From Rhizaria sp. SCN 62-66 (lineage: Eukaryota; Rhizaria, unplaced), in NCBI GenBank assembly GCA_001724265.1, contig MEDY01000268.1, positions 1 to 64,000 of the forward strand: a stretch of 64,000 nt of DNA, read 5' to 3'. The translations under genes were made by a program, and so were the position numbers. This document shows, piece by piece, positions 1-10,805 of the stretch (its first letter is position 1; each line of letters starts with the position of its first letter). Below the pieces are notes generated by a model. It was not told the origin of the DNA. It worked only from the letters and a program-made list of their open reading frames with translations, and ran no database searches.

Positions 1-706
1 TACCGACGCAGTCTCGCTCGTGGCGCTGCAGGCGGACGTCTACAACCCGGGCTCAGCTAAGCGCGCGCGGTTTTTGCTGCTGGTCGCGCCCGACGACGCG
101 CGGCTGCCGAGCCACGCGATGCACTTCCGCGCGGCCACTGCCCGCGGCGCCACGGGGTGGTACGTGCACCGCTGCTTCCGTCCGCCGGGGCAGCCCGCGG
201 GGGCCGCACTGCCGTATCTGACGCTTCACAGCAAGCACGCGCCCTGCGTTACGGGGCCCATCGCGCCGGTGCCCGACGACATCGTCTACGGCGAACACGC
301 ACCCGCGGCGGCGGACGCTGAGTATGCGCCCGGCACGGTGCTGGTGCGGCCGTGGGCCGTGCGGCCTGCGCCCCGCGTTGGCGGCTGGGGCGCGAGCGAT
401 CTGCCCACGTTCGTGGTGTACCGGCCGTGCGCGGCGCACCTGCTGCCGGGCGCGGTGCCCGTCGGCCACGTTGTGTCGTGCACAGGCGGAGATGATGGCG
501 ATTATGAGGAGGATTTTGATGAGCACGGAAACGGCCGTGACTGCGCGGGAAATAGCGCCGAGGGCTTGTTGTTTAACGACACTGCGCTTGCGTGCTTTGA
601 CGCGCTTGCCGCTGCGGACCACTGCGGCGGCAACGGCGAAGACAACCGCTCTAACCTTGAGTGCTGGGCTGCGATCGGGATCCCGTACTTTAAGCCCACT
701 CTATAA
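1..706 (+). CDS. 3' end of an unidentified gene (partial)
   Basis: The reading frame is open from base 2 to a TAA at 704-706, so this is the C-terminal ~234 residues of a protein whose start lies outside the window. I do not recognise the family. The middle has several aromatic/Cys patches (GWYVHRCFRPPG, residues ~50-61 of the visible part) and an acidic Gly/Asp-rich stretch (about 500-540) just before a Cys-containing tail ending in YFKPTL. There is no obvious transmembrane helix or repeat. GC content and codon use match the confident genes, and it drops sharply to AT-rich sequence after the stop. It could be a last exon beginning inside the window rather than at its edge. It is probably real coding sequence; function unknown. 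Confidence 0.6.
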   Translation, partial: TDAVSLVALQADVYNPGSAKRARFLLLVAPDDARLPSHAMHFRAATARGATGWYVHRCFRPPGQPAGAALPYLTLHSKHAPCVTGPIAPVPDDIVYGEHAPAAADAEYAPGTVLVRPWAVRPAPRVGGWGASDLPTFVVYRPCAAHLLPGAVPVGHVVSCTGGDDGDYEEDFDEHGNGRDCAGNSAEGLLFNDTALACFDALAAADHCGGNGEDNRSNLECWAAIGIPYFKPTL

Positions 707-1791
707 TATTAGAGTGCGCATTGTGTCTAGCCAGCTGTTCTATCGCTCAGCTTTAGTGTGCAAAGTATGTTGGCTTTCTCCTGCGCTTATCTATTTCGTG
801 CTGTTGGCTCTCGTGAACATTGAGCCTGACATCTTTTTTGCCGTGACAAGATATTCAACTGAATCACAATTATCAATGGCATTGCCTGCTTTTCAAAAGC
901 TGTTAATAGAGTCGATCATGCGACAATTTTAGAGCATTTTTTTCATCGACTTTTGTTCTAAGCGTAACAATCTTTGTGTGTCAAGTACATGTACCGTACG
1001 TACCTGTATATGAATTTACTCATCTACCCTCCAGCGCATTTAGTCGACATACTAGTATTCGTCTGGGAGAAAAGCTTTCAAAAGCGGTTAAATCCCTGTT
1101 ATGTTTATGAAATACAGCGTTAGCAGTGAAACACTACGTATAATCTCTTGGATAGTTTATTCCCTCATACTTAGCACACATGGAACACATCGAACGGTAA
1201 AGTCGATCAGAATTCGTAATTGTGTAGGATAGAGCTATAGGTATGCATTTTTTGTCATACTTCACCGAAAAAATATATAGCTTTAAAACAAATTTGTTCA
1301 TAATTGAACGTAAAAATGTGCTTTCAGTGTTTTGATGGACTGACAGTCAACATTTGGAAACCAAAATTGAGGAAACCAAAATTGATTCTATTGGGATCTC
1401 TCCCAAATCAGTGGGATGCGTACGTGTCACTCAGCGTACAGTACGATATGATTCTTCTCCAGTCCGGGGGCCATCATGTTCAGGCAACAAAACAGTATAT
1501 TCAAATCAGCATCGCGGCGGAGTACATAAATCTTGTTACTCACTCGCGTTCGTCTAATTAACGATCTGTACGAGTCTTTGACAATTGGGCCGTGGCCTGT
1601 AGCAACAGATTCGCGCCATATTGCATTACTTACATGGGATTACGAGTTAATTAGTATAATTATTGGTGCTACACGAGTATTCAGCGAACTCGCTTGGGAT
1701 CACAATACGGAGTAGCGGGAGCAGTGCGCCGCCAAAAGATTGGCAGCAGAAGTGGCATCAGTTCAGCGCATTGGTGGTGACTGAACGGCCC
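707..1791. other. Intergenic, AT-rich
   Basis: AT-rich spacer between the convergent ends of the first gene and rquA. Short ORFs (for example 1304-1561) are AT-rich and resemble no protein I know. No RNA gene or repeat is recognised. Confidence 0.6.
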
Positions 1792-3481
1792 TCACACGGT
1801 GTAGACAACCTTCTGGTAGAGGCCGCCAAAGAAGAGCTCCTTGGTGCGGCCTGTAATGCGCGCGGCATCGACTGGCGCAATGAAGGCGTCGATCTCGTGC
1901 TCCCACAGGTCGTCCGCGAATGGCTCCAGGTGCTTGTTGACTGGGAGGAAATGCGAGGGGGCAGACGGTTCGACAGGATTGAACAAGAGCAGAGAAGGGA
2001 GAGAATGAGCGAGATAGCACAAGGACAAACATCGTTAGTTGAAAACACGTCAACAACCAATAGCAAAGCCACACATATACAAGATGAGGGAATGCTTGAA
2101 CAGATTTCGTCGAAAAACAGCGGGTTGTCCCTTAGGAGTCAAGACATACCAAGACGCATGATAGGCTTAACCGGGTTCACACTGCTGGGCTAGTGGTAGT
2201 CAACAAAGACAAGCTTGGCGCCCGGCTGTGCGACGCGGAAGGCCTCGGAGATGATGCGGCGGCGCACGTCCTCGGGCACCTCGTGCATCAGGAAGAAGGA
2301 CAGCACGAACCCGAACTCGCGGTCGCTGGCGAGGAAAACGAAGGCAAAGAGGCACAAAAACAGTGGCGTTTGACAAAAAAATCAAATAAAATTAGCCACA
2401 GTACCAAAAGAAGCTATTTCAAGCAAGAGAGTAGTCAGATAACCAAATCAGACGCGAGTCAATCAAGTGATAGAGCTGCATGGTACGAAACAGGTATGGC
2501 AGCATTCAAAAACATCGCACAATTGATACGGTAATGCGGCGCTCGCCGCGCGTGCATAACACCCGTCTCGCGCACGTACCCGTAGCAGCTCATGTTAACT
2601 GCATCACCCTGGCGCAGCGTGAACCGACGCGCGTCCTTAACCGTCGCAGAATTGGCGCCGCTGCCACCGCTGCTGCCGCTGCTGCTGCTGCTGCTGCTGG
2701 TGTAAGCGCGATCCATAAAGATCTTGCTCGTCTCTGCCTCAGCCGCCGTCGCTGCCGCCGCAGTGGCGGCGGGCGCGGCGAGCGGGGCCCGCGCGTGCTC
2801 TGCGTCAACCTTGCGCGCGACGATGTCGAGCTGCACGGTCGAGATGTCGACGATCTCCAGCCGCGCGCCGGGCTCGAGCGCGGAGAAGAGGGCGGGCGAC
2901 ACGCTGCCGTACGCGCATGCAATCTGCAGACAGTCCCCGTTTACCGCGGGCGCGGCAGTACCGGTCTTGGTAGCGGCGGCGTTTTTGGCCGCGTCGACGT
3001 GGGCGCGGTACTCGGCGACGGCGGCGTCGCGCAGGCGGTCATAGTTGCCCCAGAGGATCATGTTGACAACAAAAGGGTGATCAAAAACCTTGGGCGACCA
3101 GGGCTGCAGGTAGGCCCACCAGTAGACGCGCTTCATGTAGTCGGGCATGGCCGCCACGGGTGCGAAAGCCGGGTCAGCCAGCGGCGATGCGAAGTGCTCG
3201 AACGGCGTCGCCGGCATCGGGATAGACGAGGATGCCTTCGCCAGCGAGAGAAGTGGCGGCACGGCCGTCGCAGACAACGACGCGGCCGCGGAAGGGACGC
3301 CCGCGTGAGAGGCGGTCGCTGCGGGCGCGGCGGCGGCGGCGGGCGCGGCGGCAGCGGCAGCGAAGGCTGTGCGTGGGACACTGGCGACGCGCAGAGGAGC
3401 CACAGACAGTGCAGATGAGCTGCGCAGAGGCACAGCGCGCGCTAGACTGCCTAAAAGACGCCCCAAACCACGGCTCGCCAT
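1792..3481 (-). CDS. rquA: Rhodoquinone biosynthesis protein RquA, mitochondrial; contains in-frame TAG
   Basis: Three exons on the minus strand: 3481-2580, 2325-2150 and 1940-1792 (TGA), about 408 residues. RquA is a SAM-methyltransferase-like enzyme that converts ubiquinone to rhodoquinone, the low-potential quinone used by mitochondrial fumarate reductase. Family signatures are clear: YMKRVYWWAYLQPW (115-128), VNMILWGNYDRLRD (139-152), CLQIACAYGSVSP (184-196), then LSFFLMHEVPEDVRRR, FVDYH, LEPFADDLWEHEI and FFGGLYQK. The N-terminus (MASRGLGRLLGSLARAV...) is Arg/Ala/Ser-rich like a mitochondrial targeting peptide. A ~55-residue Ala/Ser insert (about 228-283) interrupts the Rossmann core. 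Exon 2 carries a TAG at 2190-2192 directly after FVDYH (residue 346), yet the frame continues as PSSVNPVKPIMRL and splices to NKHLEPF, matching the family on both sides. The gene is known in bacteria and a scattered set of protists, where horizontal transfer has been proposed. Introns and local composition argue against contamination. Confidence 0.93.
2190..2192 (-). other. In-frame TAG read as sense in rquA
   Basis: Minus-strand codon TAG, residue 346 of RquA, between the conserved FVDYH and a continuing homologous C-terminus. The exon's splice phase (ctt g / tc) only works if translation passes this codon. The aligned position in relatives is, from memory, polar or basic, compatible with Gln. 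Confidence 0.88.
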
Positions 3482-3940
3482 GAGTCTATCTACAACAGTG
3501 AAGTGATAAAGAGGTAGACGGACAAATGCAAGTCAGTTGTGAAGACGCTGATGTTACTAGAGCGTATCTTCAGGAGTAGATATCACATGAGAAACAGACT
3601 TATATTACATAAAAAAATGTTAAGCAAAATATAAAAGCCAGGATGAAGTAGAATACGAAGATTGATTCGCTATTCACTGTCAGAGGACGCCACGCAACAA
3701 AGCAATTGGTCGACAATACGTCACCCTCCTCTGTCGCGACTGCAGTCCCCCTGTTTCCGCCAAGAAGGTGTGACCAGGAGGGTCAGGAAAAAGTAGAATC
3801 TGTGAAACAAATTGGTGTATTGTTGTTGTTGATCGTTTACAGTGTATTGCCAGCAAGGCCGTGGCCATCTAAACTTATTCACGACAGATTTAGCGCATAT
3901 ACTGCGATATTCCTGATTTGCGGCGCGGTTGTTTGTGTGC
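3482..3940. other. Intergenic between SmE end and rquA start
   Basis: About 460 bases downstream of the SmE stop and upstream of the rquA ATG, both genes on the minus strand; it presumably holds the SmE 3' UTR and the rquA promoter. ORFs at 3680-3999 have no recognisable product. No TATA box stands out. Confidence 0.5.
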
Positions 3941-4522
3941 TCACTCAGACATCGCAACGGGCGCGGCGGCGGCGGGCTCGGCGAGCGTTACGAGGGTGAT
4001 GTTGTCGCCCTTGAGCATCATGCGCCCAATAGCCTTAGACGTGTCCTTTTTAGTGTTGATCTGCGCGGGCGAATGAGCGATGATATGGAAGAGTGATGGT
4101 GTGAGCTAGTAAAGAGGGAAAGATAGCAAATGAGGCGAGATGAAAGGGAAAGCTGCGTACCTCCTGCGCGTTGTCGAGGACGACATTCATGAACTCGTCA
4201 AAACCAATGATCACACCCTCGAGGTAGGTGTCCGTGTGCTCGACGAGCCAGATGCGGACGCGCGATTTCTAGGGAGGTGAAGAACGGGGCGAAAAGAGAT
4301 TGAGAGAGTGAGCAGGCCGTTAGAGAACAGAAGGGAGAGAGGCGCTGTGCAAGAAAGAGTCGTTAACAAAGCAGAGCATGCAGATATAGTAAAAAAACAA
4401 GCACAAGTACACATCACATGGGTAATTGGTTTACGTACAGCCTGGAGGAAGCGGAAGAGGACGTTGACAGGAAGGACGGTGGCCTTCTGCTTCTTAGTGG
4501 TGGCGGCAATGTCGACAGACAT
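3941..4522 (-). CDS. SNRPE: Small nuclear ribonucleoprotein E (SmE)
   Basis: Three exons, 4522-4439, 4268-4161 and 4060-3941 (TGA), giving 103 residues; human SmE is 92. SmE is one of the seven Sm proteins forming the ring on U1, U2, U4 and U5 snRNA. Exon 1 encodes VNVLFRFLQA, exon 2 the Sm1 strands (RVRIWLVEHTDTYLEGVIIG, then FDEFMNVVLDNAQE) and exon 3 the Sm2 motif (IGRMMLKGDNITLV). The order and spacing match SmE specifically (FDEYMN and GRIMLKGDNITLL in the human protein). Introns are 170 and 100 bases with GTACGT and GTACGC donors, both in phase 0. The C-terminal Ala-rich tail is lineage-specific. It is divergent from the LRR gene with 461 bases between start codons. Confidence 0.96.
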
Positions 4523-4983
4523 GGTGTGGCGTGCGATCGAGGCTTTGATTTAAATCCCTTTACAAATATAGCGCAGGTGAAAACGCAATGGAAACGCGCA
4601 AAGTGGCGAAATTACAATTGGCGAAGACAATCTCCCACAAATCAACCGACAAAATCAGCCCGCGGACCCAGCTGCTGCGTCCAGCAACTCGGCCTTTTTT
4701 CGGAACTGCTTCGGCAGACTGGCTGGACACCAACAGCAACCCTGCCTTTGGACGTCTCTAAGTCAATATATAGTCCGTCATTGAATATGTGACACATGCT
4801 TTCGAATTTAACATCACATCTATTTGCTACTCTGGAAATTGAGCTGTTTGGCATACTAATCCTGCAACATTGAAGGGCTTAGAACTGACGGCCGTTTTTC
4901 CCCCTTCCTCTCTTCTCTCTCGGCCTTTCCTTTTCTCCTTACAGACTCTTCAAAAAGCTTCCTCAACCATTTTCGGCGCGCCA
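4523..4983. promoter_or_regulatory. Shared intergenic region between divergent SmE and LRR genes
   Basis: 461 bases separating two divergently transcribed start codons, so it should contain both promoters. Near its right end a pyrimidine-rich tract ending in TTACAG (about 4909-4942) looks like a 3' splice site, suggesting a 5' UTR intron in the LRR gene; I could not place the matching donor. Confidence 0.4.
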
Positions 4984-7900
4984 ATGTTCCATCTTGGCGC
5001 CGCGGCGCGCGACATGGTGATGGTGCACGAGCAGATGACGATCTGGCAGCTTAAGCTGCGAATCCAGGACCGCGACGGATACGTGGCGCAGGAGTTCGAG
5101 CTGCACCGCCAGCTCTCCTCCACCTCCTCAGTCTCGACTTCTTCCGCGCTGCCGTCGTCCTCGCGCGGCCACGGGGCCGCGGCGAGCGAGCGGTTTACGA
5201 CTGGCTCGCTGACCGTGGTGTCTGTGATGGTGCACAACGACCAGACGCTGCGCGAACTTGGTATCACCGCCGAAACCCCTGAGCCGCTCTACATCGAGCT
5301 CATCCGTCCCCCTGTTGACGACACCATGCACGGCTCCGGCGCCGCGAGTGGCGCCGGAAGTGGCGGCGCGGGGCACGCGCGCAGGGACTCGCTGCAGTTC
5401 GCGGGACAACCATCGCAGCTTGGACAGTCTGGACAGTCTGGACAATCGCAGTCTCAGTCGCAGCGTTTGCAGGCGCAGTCGTCGCCGTCGCAGTTGTCGC
5501 AGGATCAGCTGCTCGAGGTGTACGGCGCGCGCTTTGACGAGAGCTCTGTGCCGCCGGACCAGCTTTTCCCGCTGCTCGTCACGCTCGCGCGCGAAGGCGA
5601 CATCACGCGCACCGCACTCGTGCACACACCTGCACTCACACACAGCGCGCACAACGCTGCGGGCGGCGGGGCCGACTACAGTCCGCCGGGCTCGGCCGCG
5701 TCCGGCGCCGCGGGGGCGGTCCGCAGGCTGCCCAACGGGCTCTCGAACGCCTCCGCCTCCGCAGGCAACAACGGCAACGGCGGCGGCAATGCCTCAGGCC
5801 AACAACAACAACAACAAAAACAACAACAACACCAACAGCAGGCGTTTCTGACTGCGTCTGCGGCGGACCCGTACGCGTCGCTGGCCGTGGTATCCGGCCA
5901 CTACACGCTTGTTGGCGTCGACGGCACGCCCTTGCTCGCCGCTCTCGCCACCCCCGGTGGCAGCGGCGGCTCTGGCGGCGCTGGCGGCAACGCGGGCGGC
6001 GTCGACTACGAGGCCGTGCTCGCGCGCTCCCGCAGCCGCGCCGCCGCCGAGCGAAGGACTGCCACATCATCTGCAGCTTACCACGGCGCCGGCGGTGGTG
6101 CGGGCGACGGCGAGCCATTGCCGCGCATGTCGCCCGCGCTCAGCGGCGTCAGCGGCTCTAGTGAAGGGCCGGGCAGCAGCTCGCGCCTCGCCTCCACGGC
6201 CCTCGCACCCGCCGTAGCCCCCGCCGTCGTAGCCGCCGGCGTGCCGCCTTACGGCGCAGGCGTGCTCGCGCCCTCATTGCGCGCTTCGACAGGCTCCAAC
6301 GCCAGCGCAAGCTCTGCTGTTGCTGATGCTGCTGCTGCTGCTGCGTCATCAAACTCTAGCTCTAGTGCGAGCGCCGCCGTCGCCGCCCGCCGCGCGACCG
6401 CCTCACCCGCCGCTCACACCACAGGCGCTCCCGCTAGTGCTCACACAGGCGCTGGCGCTGCGATGGGCGGCGGCTCTGCGCTGGACGCGGCGCTGGCCGC
6501 GCTGGGCGCCGCGGCAGCCGTGGCGGAGGTGGCGCAGCTGGAGCACCGACAGGCGCACCACTACGCACGCGTGCACTCCGAGGCGCTCGACGGGTACCGG
6601 CTGCTGGCCGCGGGCGACGCCGCAGTGCCCGAGCACGTGCACCGCGTGGTGCTCCTCGCGCAGACGCCCAAACTCGCCACCACGGGCCCCGTCGGCGATC
6701 TGGCGCTCTTCTCCAGTCTGTCGTTCCTCGACGTGAGCGGCAACGCGCTGCCGCTGGCGCCGCTGGGCACGCTGCCCGCGCTCGAGCATCTAATGCTCGC
6801 CTGCAACGGGCTACGCGGGGCGGACCTGGTGCCCATCCCGGCCTCGGAGCCCGGCGGCGCACAGGAGCACGACGACAACTACAACGCCGCCGCCGCCGTC
6901 GCCGCGCTCGCAGTCAGGAGCGGCGGCGGAGGCGCGCACACGGGCGCGGGCGCCTTCGCTGATGTCGCCGCAGACAGTGGCGGCGCGGCGGTGTCGGGCC
7001 GCGCCCGCCGCGCGCTGCGGCGCCAGCGGCGGCTGGTTCGACGTCGCGCCGCCGCGGCCGCGCTGGCGGAGGTGCGCGCACGCGTCGTCGCCCGCTCCGG
7101 CGGCACGTCCGAGGAGGTCGCCGCTGCTGCGGTGCCGGATCCCGTCTCCGGCGACGACATCGACCTCGACGCAGAAGCAGCAGCGCAAGGAACCGGGGGT
7201 GGCGGCGGCGTGCGCGGTACGCCTGGGCACGCGTTCGACGGGGACATGTCGCTCTACGGCGACTCGTCCACCGACTCTGAGCCTGAGGGCGACGCCGCTG
7301 GCGCGGGCGCTGGCGGCCCCGACGCGGGCGGCCTGAAGAAGGCCTAGAGCGTCGACGTGTCGGCCGCCGGTGCCACTGACGGCAGCGGCGGCGACGGGTT
7401 CGGACCGGAGGGCTCTGCGATTGCGGGTTCGGCGTCGGGCGCGGCCGGTCTGGGCGTCGCGGGCGCGGGCGGCGAGGAGGCCGGCGCCGCGCACTACGCG
7501 CTCTTCAGCTCCGACATCCGCCGCGATGAGCTCGAGCAGGCCCGCTCTGCCGCCGCGGCGGCCGCGGCCGCCGCGCGCGCCAAAGCCGGCGGCAATAACG
7601 ATGGCGACGGCGACGCGGAGGACGAGGCGGACGAGGAAGCGGTGGCGCTGCTGGCCGCGCGTAACGCGGCGGCGGCGGCGGTGCGGCGGCCCCGCGCGGC
7701 GCGGCGCGAGCGTTTGCACCGCGGGCGCGCGCGGCTCGCGGCGGCAGCGCTCTCGCTGTCGGCCGCGGCGAGCGCCGAGGAGGTCTGGGCCGTCACGCGC
7801 GACATCCGCGCCTCGGCCGAGCCCGCGGCGCTCGAGGCCGCGCTGCGCCTTGGCTGGCCTGACGTCGTGGCCGCGCGCACCGCGCACGGCGAGGGACTAT

Positions 7901-10353
7901 CGGTGCCCGCGCGCGGCGACGCGGGCGCCGAGGCGCTGCGGCAGCTGCGTGAGCTGCAGCGCGCAGAGGCGTTTCTTGCGGCATACCCACCCGCGACGCT
8001 CGCGCCCATGGTCGGCTTCGGCGCTTTGCTCTCGCTCGACCTCAGCTACAACGCGCTGCCGCCCGCGGCCGTGCTGCAGCTCGCAGCGCTGCCGCGTCTC
8101 CAGGAACTCAGGCTTGCCGGCAACGACTTGCGCTTTCTCCCGGCGGATTTAAGCGCTTTCCGCGCGCTTCGCAGGCTGTCATTGCGCCGGAACCTGCTCG
8201 GCGGCGCCTCGCTGCTCCAGTCAAACAACACCGGCGGCAGCAAGAGCGGCAGCTTCAGCGCCAGCGCGAGCGGCGCGCCCGCCGAGAGCGAGTCCGCGGT
8301 GTGGGAGCCCGACGCTGTGCAGCTGCAGCTGGCACTGTACCACTCGCTGGCGTCGCTGCCGGCGCTGGAAGAGCTCGACTTGAGCGAGAACAACCTCACT
8401 CTGTTCCCGTCGCCTGACGCGCTTGAGGCCTTCGCGCGCCGCGGGCGCCAGTCTGCGCTGACGTCAGCGCCCGCTGTGGCGCGCTTCGTGACGGCCGCGC
8501 TGGGCGCCGCGGCGGGCGCGGCCGTGCAGCAGCGCTTCGTGGCGAACCGGCGCGCACGCGAGGCTCGCCGCGCCGGTGCCGCGGGGCTGCCGCTCAAGGA
8601 GCCCTGGGAAGAGGCGCTGCCGCCCCACGCGTCCGGCGCAGAACGGCTACGGGCGAAGCGCGAGTACGAGCGCGACCAGCTCCGCAGCCACACCGCGGCC
8701 GCAAATGCTAACGCTAGCGCCAGCGGCAACGCTAGCGTTAAGGCGAGCATTCTCGTCCTGCGCTCTGCCGGGTCGGTGCTGGCGAGCACTGCCGAGGGAG
8801 TTGAGGAGGAGGAGAACAGCGGCAACTGCGGCGCCACGGCTGCTGAGGTGGACATGGGCATGCCCGTGTTCCCGCGGCTGAGCGTGCTGAACCTGTCGAT
8901 CAACCACATTGCGAGCGAGCACGCGCTCGTCGGACTGGGTGTACTGCGCGCGCTGCGCTGGGTCGACGTGCGCGGCAATGTCTTTAACGCCGCCATTAAC
9001 ACGCAGCTGCACTCGCGCCTCCCGCCGCTCGCCGTGGCATTTCCCGTGCTCGCGCGCTTCGTCGTGCAGCAGGCCGGTGCGTCACTCGTAGTGGCCAACC
9101 CGCGGCCCGCGCCCGCGCCCGGACAGGAGAACGACCACATCATGGTCCCCGGCCGCACATCGCGCACAGCGGCGCTGCCCGCGCAGTCGCGATCGCAGCA
9201 ACAGCAGCTGGTGCACGACGACTGGCTGGCGGCAGATCCCGGCTCCGCCCCGCTGACCGCCCCCGGCACTGCGGGCAGACGCGGGGGTTCCGCCGCCTCT
9301 GCCGCGGCGGCTCCAGCGGCGCCTGAAAACGCGCGGTGGACCGTGCCGGCGCAGTCCCGCGTGGGCACCACCGGCACCGTCACCGTCAGTTCTCACCCCA
9401 ACAACACTGGCGTTTTGACCAACTATGACTCGGGCCGCACCAGCGGCGTCGTCGCGGGCTCCGGCGCTGCGCACACCAAGGGGGGCGCGAGCGGCGCTGC
9501 GGATGAGCTGCGGTACATGCTGGCCGCGGGCAGCGCGGACGTGTCGGGCTTGCTGGCGGGCTCGCCCTACGCCGCAGTGCTGGTGCAAGCCGACGCCGAG
9601 GACGAGCAGCGCTGGCGCATGCAGCGCGCGGGCGCTCTACCGCCGCAGCCGCGCGGGGCGGTCACCACCGCGCAGCTGCGCGCCTCGCTGCGCCCGCACG
9701 TTCCGCCCGCCGTGCGCGGCGCGCGCGCGGCCGAGCGCCATCAGCGCCAGCAGCACAAGCAGCTGCAGCAGCAACGGCAACGGCAGCAGCAGCGGGGGTT
9801 GGCGACTGCGGGTGAGAACGCGCTCGCATTTACGCCCGCTGCCGGCCGCGCCGAGGCCACTGCGGCCGCCGTGGCCGCGCGTGCCGCCACCACGGGCCGC
9901 TTTGCTAACTCGGCGTCGATGTCGGCATCGACGGCGTCGCTGGGCTCTGGAGCGGGCCGCGCAGCGTTGTACGCGCGTGTTGACGCCGCCGTGGACTCGC
10001 TCGACGCCGCGCTGCGCAGTGCGGACACGGCGCAGGGCTACGTGGGCGGCAACGCGGCCGCCGCGGCGGTGCTCCCGCAGCACACGCAGACCGTCCGTGC
10101 GCGCGCCCGCGGCGTTGGAAGTGACCACGGTCACGGACAGCATGGCCACAGCCGGCTTGAGGCGCTGGGCCTGCGCGAGTCGGTTCAGTGTGCGGGCGGG
10201 GACCCGGCGGACAGCGGCGTGTTCGTGTCGCGGCAGATGGCGCGCGCGGAGGAACGCCGCGAGAAGGAGAAGCGCGCACACGACGTCGAGATCCTGCTGC
10301 GCACGGTCAATACGGCGCTCGCAGAGAGCCTCTGGGGACAGGACGCGCAGTGA
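4984..10353 (+). CDS. Leucine-rich-repeat protein, XRRA1-like, with N-terminal ubiquitin-like segment; contains in-frame TAG
   Basis: One exon of 1790 codons from ATG 4984 to TGA 10351-10353, with a TAG at 7345-7347 (residue 788). Both halves lie in the same frame and are leucine-rich-repeat sequence. The first ~110 residues (QMTIWQLKLRIQDRDGY..., later NDQTLRELGI) look ubiquitin-like. Repeats include LSFLDVSGNALPLAPLG (before the TAG), then LLSLDLSYNALPPAAVLQLA, LQELRLAGNDLRFLPADL, LEELDLSENNLTLFP and LSVLNLSINHIASEHALVG. The pattern FP-x-L-x-x-L-x-L-x-x-N-x-IA-x-E-x-A followed by a PPL segment resembles XRRA1, a poorly characterised LRR protein. The linkers are Gly/Ala/Ser/Gln-rich. The C-terminal ~40 residues are charged and helical (AEERREKEKRAHDVEIL). 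An in-frame ATG-less extension reaches 4870. The LRR assignment is firm; XRRA1 orthology is tentative. Under the standard code it would be split into two genes nine bases apart. Confidence 0.8.
7345..7347 (+). other. In-frame TAG read as sense in the LRR gene
   Basis: TAG follows GGLKKA and is followed in the same frame by SVDVSAAGATDG and a further ~1000 codons of LRR protein with no other stop. The downstream part has no nearby ATG of its own, and no GTACGY donor with a matching acceptor was seen around the TAG. Confidence 0.85.
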
Positions 10354-10805
10354 GATCTTGGCGGATATGCAGCGCTGATGAGCACTAACTGATTTATTTT
10401 TATAGTCATACTCTATATTTAGTATTAAAATACACATAGTTTCATATTTTCTCTGATTAGTCTCTGTTATCTCCTCTTTGCTGAACTCTCCCTGCTTTTC
10501 CACGTGCACGGCGTGTGCCTCGTAGGTGCGAGAGAGCTCGAATCAGACCACGATCAAGGCTTCAAAATTACATCGTTCAAATGGGGTAATTCTGCGTCAA
10601 TCAGCGGGCGCGGTCGATTTCTAGATTGATCTCTACATTTAATTTCTTTTTCTATTTTTACATTGCGAAAAGACTGTATAGAGTCCTCAGGCGAAGCGCT
10701 TAATATACACCCGCGACCACCCATCTCGAGCCGTTGTCCGTCCCGCGCTTTTCTGGCCCGAGCGGAGGCTTCCCCTTTTCCCAGCCCGCGTTTGCCCCGC
10801 GCAGA
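10354..10805. other. Intergenic, LRR gene to SEC3
   Basis: About 450 bases between tandem plus-strand genes, AT-rich in 10380-10500. Presumed 3' UTR plus the SEC3 promoter; no element recognised. Confidence 0.5.

Noticed and set aside
1304-1561. 85-codon ORF in the first gap
   Set aside because: AT-rich, no family resemblance, codon use unlike the real genes.
7345-7357. Two separate genes meeting at TAG 7345-7347
   Set aside because: Both ORFs share one frame with nine bases between stop and next start, both carry LRR sequence, and the second has no nearby ATG. The same pattern recurs in three other genes.
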